64,000 nucleotides of DNA from Thiotrichaceae bacterium UBA7357 (GCA_002470825.1 DKOR01000010.1:31535-95534), one strand, 5' to 3'; positions 34,338 through 44,176 are shown, numbered from the stretch's first letter. The notes: generated by a model from the sequence alone, not told the origin. Numbers and translations: made by a program.

Positions 34338-35216
34338 ATGACATCGCCTATTTCACCATCCCTAATTTGGATATCAGAACAATTAGTAGAAAAGCTCTTA
34401 CATTATTATGATTATCCACACCCAGAAAACCCAGGAGAGATTATTGAAGGTTATGATAAAAATCATGTGCTCAGGACAGCGAAGATGAGTGCAGCTGTTG
34501 CACATCACCTAGGTCATCATGATGAGAGAGTCCGTCACTATCAAATAGCCTGCTTGCTGCATGACATAGGAAGAGCTGGGCTTGAACAAGATTTATTTGG
34601 AAAAATTTGGAAATGGGCTAGATCTGAGGGAATTCCAACACGACCGGCAGAGTGGCGGGCTGTGCATCCGGACACAATATACGGTAATGAAACTGAAGCA
34701 TTTTGGTCATTGTATCAATCCCAATTACAAAAAATCGGGACGAAAACCGGATCATGGGCTAAAGAACAAGTAGAGATGCGTTTGGGTTATGCAAGACGAC
34801 TAAGCCGTATTATCAAACAGTTAGTACCGAAACTAAAACAAGATGGCATTCAATGGTTTGATTGGATGGAACTAGTCGCACTCTATTATTATTATCCGGA
34901 GAAACTAAATGGTGTCTTCGACTGGATACATGAGTTAGGTGAGATACTAGTCGCCTGTGAACAATTGGAAGCTTATAGTAATCGCAAACGTGGAAGCGAC
35001 TACTATAATCGAAATAGTGAAAACTTTATTGGTGCTTTTAAGTATCTTGATAGATTAAAAGAAAAAGGTCAGCTTAGTGATAAAGTTTTATCTGCCGTCC
35101 GCTTGTTAACTCAGCGTGGACTCTTTGACACTATATTATCGGAAGCTCGCGATGAACAGTTATCAGTCAAGGACTTGAATTTTCTACGTTCATTAAAGTC
35201 ACAAACTTCAGCTTAA
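34338..35216 (+). CDS. HD-domain phosphohydrolase-like protein
   Basis: 292 residues from ATG 34338 (MTSPIS); an upstream in-frame start at 34275 would add 21 residues with no support. The HD metal motif is present: KNHVLRTAKMSAAVAHHLGH (first His), ACLLHDIGRAGLEQD (HD), and a later HPDTIYGNE. Such proteins hydrolyse phosphate esters, often nucleotides or cyclic dinucleotides; the substrate is not clear here. The second half is helical and acidic. YjbQ gene follows after eight bases on the same strand. Confidence 0.85.
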   Translation: MTSPISPSLIWISEQLVEKLLHYYDYPHPENPGEIIEGYDKNHVLRTAKMSAAVAHHLGHHDERVRHYQIACLLHDIGRAGLEQDLFGKIWKWARSEGIPTRPAEWRAVHPDTIYGNETEAFWSLYQSQLQKIGTKTGSWAKEQVEMRLGYARRLSRIIKQLVPKLKQDGIQWFDWMELVALYYYYPEKLNGVFDWIHELGEILVACEQLEAYSNRKRGSDYYNRNSENFIGAFKYLDRLKEKGQLSDKVLSAVRLLTQRGLFDTILSEARDEQLSVKDLNFLRSLKSQTSA

Positions 35217-35224
35217 GGAAAAAG

Positions 35225-35647
35225 ATGGCCGTAATAACACGACAATTCTCATTAGATATGCAAGGAGCAACGCAGATTGAGAATATTACAGAAAAAGTAA
35301 AAAATAACTTATTAGATTCTGAGCTTGTAGACGGTATTATTACACTTTTCATTAAGCATACCACTGCATCAGTAATGATCTTTGAAGATGAACCCGGTTT
35401 ACGAATAGATACAAAAAACATCTGGGATAAATTAATTCCCACTAATTCAGAGTGGCAACACAATACGCGCAACGAGGGAGAAACTAATGGCCACAGTCAT
35501 TTACGCGGTCAGATACAAGGGCAGTCATTAACTATCCCGTTTACTGAACAGGCACTAATGTTAGGTATCTGGCAACAGATTGTTGTTGTCGATTTTGATA
35601 CTGCTGCTCGAACTCGAGATATAGTAATTCAGATTATTGGAGAATAG
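35225..35647 (+). CDS. yjbQ: YjbQ-family (UPF0047) protein
   Basis: 140 residues. The family signature FIKHTTASVMIFEDEP, then NGHSHLRGQIQGQSLTIPF and a final QIVVVDFDTAARTRDIVIQI are all present, with conserved His residues lining a metal or phosphate site. Some members have thiamin-phosphate-synthase activity in vitro; the physiological role is unsettled. Same strand as the HD gene and eight bases apart, so likely co-transcribed. Confidence 0.92.
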   Translation: MAVITRQFSLDMQGATQIENITEKVKNNLLDSELVDGIITLFIKHTTASVMIFEDEPGLRIDTKNIWDKLIPTNSEWQHNTRNEGETNGHSHLRGQIQGQSLTIPFTEQALMLGIWQQIVVVDFDTAARTRDIVIQIIGE

Positions 35648-35826
35648 ATTTAGTCCCCGATATTAATCGTTTATCAGACGTTAACTTGATAATACTAACA
35701 GAGTACTACATAAATACATCCATCACTAATATTGTAATATCCATTCTATTAATATCTTGAACTTATTTACAAAAAAGAAACAGCTATATGAATAATAATA
35801 CAGAGGCCAATCCAGCGTGAACGTAA

Positions 35827-35904
35827 TGATGCTGTAAAGTAGAGTCGAGCCACCGAACTACACATTACGAGTGCATAGCTCTACCAAGACTGAGCTATTC
35901 AGGA
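35827..35904 (-). pseudogene. Degenerate tRNA-Thr(CGU)
   Basis: On the minus strand the core of a tRNA folds well. The D-arm is TAGCTC...GAGC with a GGTA loop, the anticodon arm has CTCGTAA in the loop (anticodon CGT, Thr) with a five-pair stem, and the T-arm has CTCGACT with a five-pair stem including two G-T pairs. The acceptor halves TCCTGAA and TTACAGC pair at only three of seven positions, the T-loop begins with C instead of T, and the 3' end is ATCA rather than ACCA. The core agrees with gammaproteobacterial tRNA-Thr(CGU), a dispensable isoacceptor if tRNA-Thr(UGU) exists. Confidence 0.75.
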
Positions 35905-36239
35905 ATGTTGATAAGCAAGTATAACATCACCATCAGAGCTTTTGCAGTTTGCAAATAAATTTGTGCGCAAAACTTTTAGAGTTAATTTTCTTGTAACACT
36001 TTCACTTTATCTACGTCTATTGATGAATTAACACAATCAATTATTGTATTAAGTGAATTGAAAAGATGAATTAATAAATTAATAATGTACATTAGTATAT
36101 TAATTCGGCCCTTAATTACAATTAAGGGTTGAATATTTCTCTCATGATAAGACTAATCAACCTTCGCTCTTTCTTTTGTCATTAAAAAGTTAATGTTTTA
36201 GTATGAACAAACTTGAGAAATTATTTATTAGATAAATGA
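35905..36239. other. Gene-free stretch beside the tRNA remnant
   Basis: No gene is visible. At 36109-36128 two nine-base arms (CCCTTAATT and AATTAAGGG) form a hairpin with a two-base spacer. The following bases are only mildly T-rich, so terminator function is uncertain. Confidence 0.45.
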
Positions 36240-37145
36240 TTACATTTTTTCATGATTCTTTGTGAATTCTTCACATTTTTTTGTGAATGACCTCACACTA
36301 TCTGGGATGGGCACTCTTAACGTAGCCAATTTGATTAAAAGAACGCCACATTCCTTAATTAAACGATATGCATGCATAAATTTTATGTTTTTCTTTTCAT
36401 TTTTATCGGATAACAAATTATCCAGGCTTTTTTCATATTCTTCTTTAGCTGCGATATAGCATGGCCAAACATCAAACATTACCGGATCGGTACGAATCGT
36501 TTCACAAGCCATTTTAGCCATAACACCGAGTTCTAAGAGCTTGTTATTAACAAAAGATAAAGCATCATCAGTTATTGTAATTGTAGTTATTGAGCTTGTG
36601 ACCTGATCAATTTCCGACATGGTTTGAGAAATCTTAATATATCGACTTTGAAAGAAGTCTTCTATTGGCATAGAGAAAACTTTAAAAGGCTCACCCCAAA
36701 GTTCATCAACACCTTCACCTCCATCTGCAAGCTTGATATTTTTACCTAAAGACAATGCTTCTATAAAACACCTACCACATTCACGCAATAACTCATTACT
36801 GGTTTCGATTTTTACTCCAGCCTCTTCAAGCTCGACAATTGCAGTTAAAATTTGTCGTCCTCGATTTAATAACGAGCCTGCTAACATTGCACCTTTGACG
36901 CGTTTTCTTGCTGGATTAGATTCTGCCTCATAAACCTTTTGAATATCATCCAGTCTATTACTGGGAGTATTAATTCCCTGCTCTACATGATGAAATACTC
37001 GACGGGTTAGCTGATCAATCATTTGCTTTTTGTCAGCATAACTATCCTTATGTAAGTGATAACTTCTAATCCAATATCCGTCATAATATACACATGATTT
37101 ACCCGCGATCTCACGAGTCGTACCATTTTTCACTTCATCAGTCAT
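36240..37145 (-). CDS. Protein of unknown function, possibly partly helical-repeat
   Basis: 301 residues, soluble, no signal peptide. The start GKSCVYYDGYWIRSYHLHKD is followed by a long mostly helical protein with charged residues (MIDQLTRRVFHHVEQGINTP, ARKRVKGAMLAGSLLNRGRQ, then LLRECGRCFIEALSLGKNIK). I do not recognise a domain. It is flanked by gaps of about 300 bases on both sides, and codon use looks like its neighbours. A unique or lineage-specific gene is possible. Confidence 0.7.
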   Translation of the reverse strand: MTDEVKNGTTREIAGKSCVYYDGYWIRSYHLHKDSYADKKQMIDQLTRRVFHHVEQGINTPSNRLDDIQKVYEAESNPARKRVKGAMLAGSLLNRGRQILTAIVELEEAGVKIETSNELLRECGRCFIEALSLGKNIKLADGGEGVDELWGEPFKVFSMPIEDFFQSRYIKISQTMSEIDQVTSSITTITITDDALSFVNNKLLELGVMAKMACETIRTDPVMFDVWPCYIAAKEEYEKSLDNLLSDKNEKKNIKFMHAYRLIKECGVLLIKLATLRVPIPDSVRSFTKKCEEFTKNHEKM

Positions 37146-37442
37146 AGCAGCCTATAAAGCCTTAAATCGGTAAGTAATTCTCATCAAAATAATTTTTATA
37201 TTGTAATACTTTTTAGTACATACTCAAAATTAATTAGGATTTAATCATTTCCGGACTGAGCTTATATCTTAAGCTGACCGATACAAAATTAAATTATAAA
37301 TTTCTCTATATAAGTCGTACCTTATTCATTATGCTATAAATAAAATGTCAAATAACATCCATGACAAATACAGTTCCAGAAGACAGATTAGCTAAATATA
37401 AAAATGATATTGTTATCGAAGGATAAAAGAAGATACATTTAC
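37146..37442. other. 297-base spacer
   Basis: A+T-rich sequence between two minus-strand genes. A plus-strand piece near 37361-37425 can be read as short open sequence but has no gene character. Promoter of the gene at 36240 should lie here. Confidence 0.4.
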
Positions 37443-38351
37443 TTATACGTCTTTAAACTTATGATGTTGACCTCGATTTTCTGAACTTACGGCAAAACCT
37501 AGGCCAATAAAAACGACCATTACTCCCATAAGAAAATTAAGCTTTATATCTTCACCTAAGAATAAATAACCCAAAACCATAGCTGTTATTGGGTTTAATG
37601 TAACAAATATAGTCGTGAATGTTACTGTAGTCTTAGTCAAAGTCCAATTTAGAAGAAAAAACGCGAGTCCCCCAGCAACGACACCTAAATAAACCAGTAA
37701 ACCTATTTGTGTGAATGTCAATGTTGTTAATTTATCATAAATTCCGTTAGCAACGCTAAATGGCAATAGGCACACACAGCCTGCCAACATTGCCAGAGGA
37801 GTCATAATAGAAGCGGGTACTTCTTGTAAAATCTGTCGTGATAAAGTGACATAGATTCCTCCAATAATCGCGGTAAATAACATAATGATTTCACCTTTAA
37901 ATAAGACTCCATTACCTGAATCTATTATTAATTTATCCGATAGTGCAATGCTAAGCCCGAGCAAGGTAAGTCCTATTGCGATAAAAGAATCTCTATTAAT
38001 ACACTCATAGCCGATAACTCTACTGATTAACATTGCCCAGATTGGCATCGTTGCTAACATAAGAGAGCCTCGAGCTGCATTGGTATAAACAAATCCCCAC
38101 GAAAACATAAAAGGAAATAATGCAAAAAACAGCGACCCAAGGCCAGCAATTTTAAGTAGTATAGTTCTTGTTATTACTGATGTGTGAAACAAAAAAAACA
38201 ACGGTAGGACAGAAAATCCTCCCAATAAGTAGCGCATAAAAGCAATCTCGACCGGATCTAAGACTTTCACCAGATAACGTGTAATAACAGATGCTGTTCC
38301 CGTAAGTATATGACATAAAATTATCGCCAGAGTTAATTTCCACATACTCAT
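37443..38351 (-). CDS. DMT-superfamily (EamA) transporter
   Basis: 302 residues with about ten membrane helices in two EamA halves (KVLDPVEIAFMRYLLGGFSV; LNPITAMVLGYLFLGEDIKL). An inner-membrane carrier for small metabolites; the substrate is not predictable. Related to but clearly different from the EamA protein at 22293. It diverges from the SDR gene at 38487. Confidence 0.9.
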   Translation of the reverse strand: MSMWKLTLAIILCHILTGTASVITRYLVKVLDPVEIAFMRYLLGGFSVLPLFFLFHTSVITRTILLKIAGLGSLFFALFPFMFSWGFVYTNAARGSLMLATMPIWAMLISRVIGYECINRDSFIAIGLTLLGLSIALSDKLIIDSGNGVLFKGEIIMLFTAIIGGIYVTLSRQILQEVPASIMTPLAMLAGCVCLLPFSVANGIYDKLTTLTFTQIGLLVYLGVVAGGLAFFLLNWTLTKTTVTFTTIFVTLNPITAMVLGYLFLGEDIKLNFLMGVMVVFIGLGFAVSSENRGQHHKFKDV

Positions 38352-38486
38352 AAATTAAATATTTGCATGACTATATTATGATTGCCATACTATTGATTAA
38401 AATAATATCACTGATATTTAAACTCAATTTATTCCTCATATATGAATATCGACTTATCCGAATAAATTTAATATGGAGCTCATTAT

Positions 38487-39236
38487 ATGGATAACGCACT
38501 GATTATTGGTGCATCGGGAGATATTGGCATCAGAATGACACAACTCCTGTTGGAAAAAGGTATACATGTTATTGCTAGCGTCAGAGATCATAATCTAAAT
38601 AAATCTGAATACCTAAACACACTAAAATCAGACTATAAGTCACAGTTAATACTCGTTTCTATGGATATTAGTGCGCAAGAAAGTGTTGAAAAAGCTTTTT
38701 CTTTTATATCTGGACACACAAATAAGTTAAATCTGATTATTAATTGCACCGGGCTATTGCATAATAACAAGGGTCTTCAACCTGAAAAACGTCTAGAAGA
38801 TATAAACACAGATAATCTAGTTCAATCTTTCACCGTTAACTCAATTGGCCCCCTGCTTATTGCCCGTTATGCACTGCCACTGCTACGACATAATGATCGC
38901 AGTGTACTATCAAATATATCTGCCCGTATAGGTAGTATTTCGGACAATCGTGCTGGTGGATGGTATGCGTATCGAGCAGCAAAGGCTGCACAGAATATGA
39001 TCACTAAAACTCTCGCAATTGAATTGAATAGACGTTCACCAAATACAATATGTGTCGGTCTACATCCTGGGACAGTGAATACTAAATTATCGAAACCGTT
39101 TCAGAGAAACTTGAAGCTAGGACAACTGACAACAGCAAAGCAATCAGTAAACTATCTTTATAAGGTCATTACCAAATTAGAAAAAAAAGATAGCGGTAAA
39201 ATATTTGCTTGGGACGGCAGTGAAATTTCACCTTAG
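38487..39236 (+). CDS. Short-chain dehydrogenase (CsgA/C-factor-like)
   Basis: 249 residues. NAD(P)-binding ALIIGASGDIGIRMTQLLLE, NCTGLLH in place of NNAG, ISARIGSI (catalytic Ser region) and GGWYAYRAAKAAQNMITK (YxxxK). It resembles the C-factor branch of SDR proteins found near photolyase and FAD-oxidoreductase genes in marine gammaproteobacteria. ATG 38487 follows TATGGAGCTC. The substrate is unknown. Confidence 0.9.
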   Translation: MDNALIIGASGDIGIRMTQLLLEKGIHVIASVRDHNLNKSEYLNTLKSDYKSQLILVSMDISAQESVEKAFSFISGHTNKLNLIINCTGLLHNNKGLQPEKRLEDINTDNLVQSFTVNSIGPLLIARYALPLLRHNDRSVLSNISARIGSISDNRAGGWYAYRAAKAAQNMITKTLAIELNRRSPNTICVGLHPGTVNTKLSKPFQRNLKLGQLTTAKQSVNYLYKVITKLEKKDSGKIFAWDGSEISP

Positions 39237-39268
39237 TTGTAAAGTACAATTTAACTTATCCCTTCAGA

Positions 39269-39748
39269 CTAAACATCCATATAACAAACAGCATTCAAAG
39301 CAGTAAAGATGAGAATAGTAACTATAATAGTCAATTTTAAACGCATTAGCATGTACCATCTTGGTAACAATGTATTTAATGTTGAATACCTCTCATAAAT
39401 AAATAGTAGCGGGTATGTAATGCAGAGTATCAGCAACGCAACAGGTGTAGGGATGATTAGTGCAAACCAACCAATTAAACTCGGTAGCACGCTTATTGAT
39501 AATAATAAGCCTTTTCTTTTTATTGGCTTACTCTCCAGCAAAAAGCCCCAATGAACAGCTCCAATAAAGCCTATTATAACCGCGCCATAAGAAACGAACA
39601 TTATGATTGAATATGAATTTAGCTCTTTACTTCCTAAAATAGAAACCAGTAAGGTAATTACAAACGGTAACAAACCACAGTAACTTAAAAAATAGATTAT
39701 GTTTTTAGTTTTATTTATGTTCTTATGATTCATATAAATCTTCTTCAA
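39269..39748 (-). CDS. DUF3429 membrane protein
   Basis: 159 residues with four or five hydrophobic helices. GLLPFVITLLVSILG, MFVSYGAVIIGFIGAVHWGF and SVLPSLIGWFALIIPTPVAL match DUF3429. No function is known. It starts five bases after the VOC gene stop, so the two form an operon. DUF3429 genes often accompany photolyase/SDR/oxidoreductase sets, as here. Confidence 0.88.
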   Translation of the reverse strand: MKKIYMNHKNINKTKNIIYFLSYCGLLPFVITLLVSILGSKELNSYSIIMFVSYGAVIIGFIGAVHWGFLLESKPIKRKGLLLSISVLPSLIGWFALIIPTPVALLILCITYPLLFIYERYSTLNTLLPRWYMLMRLKLTIIVTILIFTALNAVCYMDV

Positions 39749-39753
39749 ATAAA

Positions 39754-40047
39754 TTATTCTATTTCAATAATTTCAACCATATTTCCAGACGGGTCTTTAA
39801 TATAAACAGATGCCGTCCCATCTCGATGTTTTGTTAAATGACCAAAATCGCCGGCATTTTTACTTTCTATTGCAAAATGTGGTGGATGTTGATCAATCAT
39901 TACAAGGGCAAGCGAAAGGTTATCAAATTTAAGTAATGCCCATGTTTCATCCTCATAATCAAGACTGGCATCAAACTTATCGATATACCATTTCACCGCT
40001 ATTTTGATATTTTTCACCTGTATGGCAACATGATGTATTTTATCCAT
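39754..40047 (-). CDS. Small VOC (glyoxalase-like) protein
   Basis: 97 residues, shorter than typical single-module VOC proteins (about 115-130). It has the IHHVAIQVKNIKIAVKWYID start, WALLKFDNLSLAL, the middle strand region with HFAIES, and the closing DPSGNMVEIIEIE. Metal ligands H (IHH) and E (EIIE) are present. VOC proteins need paired modules, so it should dimerise. Substrate unknown. Operon with DUF3429. Confidence 0.85.
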   Translation of the reverse strand: MDKIHHVAIQVKNIKIAVKWYIDKFDASLDYEDETWALLKFDNLSLALVMIDQHPPHFAIESKNAGDFGHLTKHRDGTASVYIKDPSGNMVEIIEIE

Positions 40048-40190
40048 AATAAATTCTGTCTTTTAGATAGTTCGTCATGATCTTATAATGTATTTATCAA
40101 CTAAGCATGCACCATAAAACAAAAATCGCATTAGACAAGACTTTTTAACACTAATTTGACTGAAAATTATTTATTTAAATTTAAACATAT

Positions 40191-41171
40191 ATGAAACGTA
40201 TCGCTATCATTGGTGCAGGGATGGCTGGTCTCACCGTTGGAATTCAACTTAATGATTTCGCAATAGTCGAATTATTTGAAAAATCTCGTCGAGTGAGCGG
40301 TAGGATGTCGACGCGTTATGCTAATAATTATCAATTTGATCATGGTACTCAAGACTTTACTGTCCGGGATCAAGCTTTTAAAAAGTTTCTAGCGCCCTAC
40401 ATGAAAACAGGGATCTTAAAAGAGTGGAAACCAAAACTAATGCTAATAGAAAAAGGCTATGTAGCTAAAACCAAAAACTGGACCGAAAAGCACTATGTCC
40501 CTTCGCCTAAGATGAATGAATTGTGTGTTGCTATGGCAAAGGGAATCAACGTCCAGTTAAACACAGAAATAATTAGAATAGAAAAAAAAGAGCAAGGTTG
40601 GTTATTGTATACAAAAGATAAACAGGAGTTTGGACCATACGAATGGGTAATCAACACAACGCCTGCTCCCCAGGCAGAAAAACTGTTACCTGATTCTTTT
40701 TCGGGTCATCAGTATTTTAAAAAATGTAAAATGTTTGGCTGCTACACTTTAATGTTAGCTCTTAGTGCTCCATGGAAATGGGAATGGGAAGCGGCAATAG
40801 TGAGAAATTCGCTTATTTCTTGGATGACATTAAATTCTAATAAACCTGATCGTAGCAATGAACAAACACTAATTGTTCAAACAGACAATGAATGGTCAGA
40901 GAATCATATAGATGAAGCAAAATCAAATATACAACATATTATTCTTGAGGAGCTGAACAGTTTGTTGTCTTATGATTTTTCAGATAGCCAATATTTAACA
41001 ACACATCGTTGGCGATACTCAGACATAAAACAGGCAGCTGGTGTAGATTATCATCTTGATCATGAACAACAACTTGGTGCGTGTGGTGATTGGTTTATTA
41101 AAGGTCGTATAGAAGCTGCCTTTTTAAGTGGGTATAAACTCGCGAATAGTATGAAAAAAAAATTATGTTGA
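40191..41171 (+). CDS. Renalase-like FAD-dependent oxidoreductase
   Basis: 326 residues. The FAD motif IAIIGAGMAGLTVGIQL, followed by GRMSTRYANNYQFDHGTQDF, places it in the bacterial renalase-like branch of the amine-oxidase family. WVINTTPAPQAEKLLP and C-terminal GACGDWFIKGRIEAAFLSGY close the FAD fold. Bacterial renalase oxidises wrongly reduced nicotinamide forms. Neighbours SDR, DUF3429 and VOC suggest a redox set, though regulation is not evident. Confidence 0.88.
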   Translation: MKRIAIIGAGMAGLTVGIQLNDFAIVELFEKSRRVSGRMSTRYANNYQFDHGTQDFTVRDQAFKKFLAPYMKTGILKEWKPKLMLIEKGYVAKTKNWTEKHYVPSPKMNELCVAMAKGINVQLNTEIIRIEKKEQGWLLYTKDKQEFGPYEWVINTTPAPQAEKLLPDSFSGHQYFKKCKMFGCYTLMLALSAPWKWEWEAAIVRNSLISWMTLNSNKPDRSNEQTLIVQTDNEWSENHIDEAKSNIQHIILEELNSLLSYDFSDSQYLTTHRWRYSDIKQAAGVDYHLDHEQQLGACGDWFIKGRIEAAFLSGYKLANSMKKKLC

Positions 41172-41517
41172 AATAATATCTATATATTATGAGATTATAT
41201 GCTAGAGTGCGCAAATCTGGACAACAAACTCATGTCCAGAGCGTCATTACTAGTTGTTGGTCATTCTCAATGCATTATTGATAATATATTGTAGTGTATT
41301 TTAGAATTTGGCTATCCCTCCTTTTGAGAGCCAATTATTGTATGCCGCATTTACGGCATAGCTATATTTTGCCCCAAAAAAATTATCTGTGTGTAAATAT
41401 GTACGTAAATATTATAGCTCTCTACAACATCGGTAGTTTTATATGTCATTTAGCCAACCTCATAGATTAAAGCAAGTCGGTTGTGTAATGACACAAACTT
41501 ATACTTAGGAATATTTA
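41172..41517. other. Long leader region of rhlE with hairpins
   Basis: 346 bases before the RNA helicase gene. TATGCCG and CGGCATA (41341-41347, 41354-41360) form a hairpin with a six-base loop, and TTGGCT...AGCCAA (about 41308-41335) forms another. If the promoter is upstream of these, rhlE would have a structured 5' leader, as is common for cold-responsive helicases. Confidence 0.4.
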
Positions 41518-42861
41518 ATGTCATTTGAAAAACTCGGATTATCCGAAGAACTATTACGCTCTGTGAGCGAAGCAGCTTACACTAGGCCTACTCCTATTCA
41601 AGCACTAGCTATTCCTGCTATTTTAAAAGGTAAAGATGTAATGGCTGCAGCCCAAACTGGTACTGGAAAAACTGCTGGATTCACTTTACCACTATTACAA
41701 CTTCTTAATAAAAAATCTCCAGTAAAAAATAATCGTGCACGTGCATTGGTGTTAACTCCAACTCGAGAACTAGCCGCTCAAGTACAAGAGTGTGTGTCCA
41801 CTTATGGTAAATACATGAACTTACGTTCTACTGTTGTTTTTGGTGGGGTAAAGATAAACCCACAAATGATGAAGCTGAGACGTGGTGTTGATGTATTAGT
41901 TGCCACACCAGGTCGCTTACTTGATTTATTTCAACAGCGTGCTATCAATTTTAATGATATCGAAGTGCTCATATTAGACGAAGCTGATCGCATGTTAGAT
42001 ATGGGTTTTATACATGACATCAGAAAAATAATGGCACTGCTGCCAAAACAACGACAAACACTGATGTTCTCTGCTACTTTTTCACAAGAAATTAGAAAAT
42101 TAGCTAAAGGTATAATTAATGACCCTGTTGAAATCGATGTTGCACCACGCAATTCAGCCGTTGAAACTATTTCGCAGATAATCCATCCCGTAGATAAATC
42201 ACGTAAGGCTGACCTACTTAGCTATCTGATTATCAGAGAAAAGTGGTACCAAGTATTAGTATTCAGCAGAACCAAACATGGTGCTGATAAATTAGTAAAA
42301 CGCTTATCACGTGACAATATAAATGCTGCTGCAATTCATGGAAATAAAAGCCAAGTTCAACGGACCAAAGCCCTAGCCAATTTCAAAAATAACAAGATTC
42401 AGATATTGGTTGCAACTGATATCGCAGCAAGAGGTATCGACATCGATCATCTTTCACATGTCGTCAATTTTGATTTGCCAAATGTCCCTGAAGATTATAT
42501 TCATCGAATAGGTCGAACAGGACGTGCCGGCGCAAGCGGACAAGCCATCTCATTAGTTAGTGCTGATGAAGCTAAACAACTACATGATATAGAACGCCTG
42601 ATTAAACATAAACTCGGTCGCGAAGAAATTGAAAGCTTCGAACCGAAGCATAATCTTCCTGGGTCTCTTTCTCGTAAATATTCACGTAATAAACGAATCA
42701 TTAAGACGGCTAAAAATAAAACCAAACGATACAAAGCTAAACATAACAATTCGAGTGAACAAAAATCACATAATCGTTATGGTAAACTTAACACTTCAGC
42801 TAATAGTGCTCATGGTGGTCGGCAAATACGACCAGCCTCGACTACAATCCCAGTAATTTAA
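41518..42861 (+). CDS. rhlE: DEAD-box RNA helicase RhlE
   Basis: 447 residues. Q-motif YTRPTPIQALAIPAI, motif I AAQTGTGKTAGF, PTRELAAQ, motif II VLILDEADRMLDMGF, SAT in MFSATFSQE, and HRIGRTGRAG complete both RecA-like domains. A basic, low-complexity C-terminal tail (about 370-447, rich in Lys, Arg, Asn) follows, as in RhlE proteins. It acts in ribosome maturation and RNA remodelling. Start ATG 41518 follows AGGAATATTTA. Confidence 0.95.
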   Translation: MSFEKLGLSEELLRSVSEAAYTRPTPIQALAIPAILKGKDVMAAAQTGTGKTAGFTLPLLQLLNKKSPVKNNRARALVLTPTRELAAQVQECVSTYGKYMNLRSTVVFGGVKINPQMMKLRRGVDVLVATPGRLLDLFQQRAINFNDIEVLILDEADRMLDMGFIHDIRKIMALLPKQRQTLMFSATFSQEIRKLAKGIINDPVEIDVAPRNSAVETISQIIHPVDKSRKADLLSYLIIREKWYQVLVFSRTKHGADKLVKRLSRDNINAAAIHGNKSQVQRTKALANFKNNKIQILVATDIAARGIDIDHLSHVVNFDLPNVPEDYIHRIGRTGRAGASGQAISLVSADEAKQLHDIERLIKHKLGREEIESFEPKHNLPGSLSRKYSRNKRIIKTAKNKTKRYKAKHNNSSEQKSHNRYGKLNTSANSAHGGRQIRPASTTIPVI

Positions 42862-42972
42862 TTTTAATCATATTATTAAAACTTATAGATAATACTAGAA
42901 TCACAAGTTTGTCATGAATTTTTTGATAAAATTTTGTATCTGATATTGAGACTACAAAAATAAAAGGGGTAA

Positions 42973-43278
42973 ATGAAAATGGAAGCTATAGTTCATAAAC
43001 AAAAAACAGCTGGTGATGGTCGTATATCATTCCCAACATTACATTGTTGGAATCCAGATACAGAAATCATTACGATAGCAGCTCAAGTCAGTGGTAAACG
43101 CGTTTCATGTCGAATTGCTTACACTGATATAAAAACAAAATTTTCTGAAATATTCGATACACCATTAGATTCGGTAGTAAAATATAGAAATGAAGTTGAA
43201 GCTGCTGCTAGAACTCTGATTGAAAATAAAAAATACGAAAAAGATGGATCTATAAAAATAAGCTATGCTGATCTTTAA
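42973..43278 (+). CDS. DUF1488-like protein
   Basis: 101 residues. After an N-terminal extension the sequence FPTLHCWNPDTEIITIAAQV, then GKRVSCRIAYTD and the helix VVKYRNEVEAAARTLIENKK agree with DUF1488, a small soluble family of proteobacteria with no assigned role. ATG 42973 lies behind a clear AAAGGGG ribosome site. 111 bases downstream of rhlE; co-transcription is possible. Confidence 0.75.
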   Translation: MKMEAIVHKQKTAGDGRISFPTLHCWNPDTEIITIAAQVSGKRVSCRIAYTDIKTKFSEIFDTPLDSVVKYRNEVEAAARTLIENKKYEKDGSIKISYADL

Positions 43279-43309
43279 ATTAACTTTAGTGATTTTAAAC
43301 TCACCCAAT

Positions 43310-44176
43310 TCATCTAAGTAAGAGTAATGGAGTCTTGGTATTAAGTAACATTCTTACAGTAAAACTTCCTAATATGAGATCATGTAATCGAGTATGAGTA
43401 AATGCACCCATTATCGTCAAGTCAATATTATTTTTGACTTGATAGTCACATAACTCATCTTCGGTTTTACCCTGCAAACTGGCACTAACAATTTTAGCCC
43501 ACTGTGCAGATTTAAGTTTTTCAATTGTATTCTCAATCAAACCATCTGCCGTATTTTTTTTATTAACATAGACTAAGTGGCAATTTAATCCTTTATATAA
43601 TGGACTATTAGCTATCATTTCAATGTGCTTGTTACTTTCTTCACTACTGTCGTAAGCAATCATGATATGTTGCGGGGTTTTGAAGTTATTGTAAGTAACT
43701 AGAATATGTCCATGTAAAGAACGGATCATCGATTCCAACTTTGCGCCGATTTCGTCAGTTTTATCTTCGTGAATTTTCCCTCTCGCGCCTATCACTAGAA
43801 TACGTAACTCTTCTTTAAGTTCGACTAATGTCTCAATCAAATTGCCATGCTGTAAACATAAAGTTGAGTTATTAAACCCATCCTTAATGACACGTTCATT
43901 TGCCGCTTTTAAAATATTTTTTCCTTCTTTTAAACGTAACTTACTACGTATATGTTCATTATTGGTAATTTCTTCAAGCAAGTGATCGCGACTATTCATA
44001 CCCAAATTACCAGAAAAATCAACTTCCTTCGCCGTTTCTTGATGGTGGTCGATTGTATACATAATCTTTAATGGACCTTCGACACGTTGTGCTAACCATA
44101 CAGCATAATCACAAACTGATTCAGAAAGTTTTGATCCATCGATACAAGCCAGGATCAATTTTTTATTATTCGTCAT
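43310..44176 (-). CDS. Tandem universal stress protein (UspA)
   Basis: 288 residues made of two Usp domains (about 1-150 and 155-288). The second carries the ATP-binding-type MGAFTHTRLHDLILGSFT and the first IGARGKIHEDKTDEIGAKLE. Tandem Usp proteins respond to stress and may regulate partners. It overlaps the upstream SulP stop by one base (TAATG), so transporter and stress protein are coupled, a common pairing in which the Usp may control the SulP channel. Confidence 0.92.
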   Translation of the reverse strand: MTNNKKLILACIDGSKLSESVCDYAVWLAQRVEGPLKIMYTIDHHQETAKEVDFSGNLGMNSRDHLLEEITNNEHIRSKLRLKEGKNILKAANERVIKDGFNNSTLCLQHGNLIETLVELKEELRILVIGARGKIHEDKTDEIGAKLESMIRSLHGHILVTYNNFKTPQHIMIAYDSSEESNKHIEMIANSPLYKGLNCHLVYVNKKNTADGLIENTIEKLKSAQWAKIVSASLQGKTEDELCDYQVKNNIDLTIMGAFTHTRLHDLILGSFTVRMLLNTKTPLLLLR

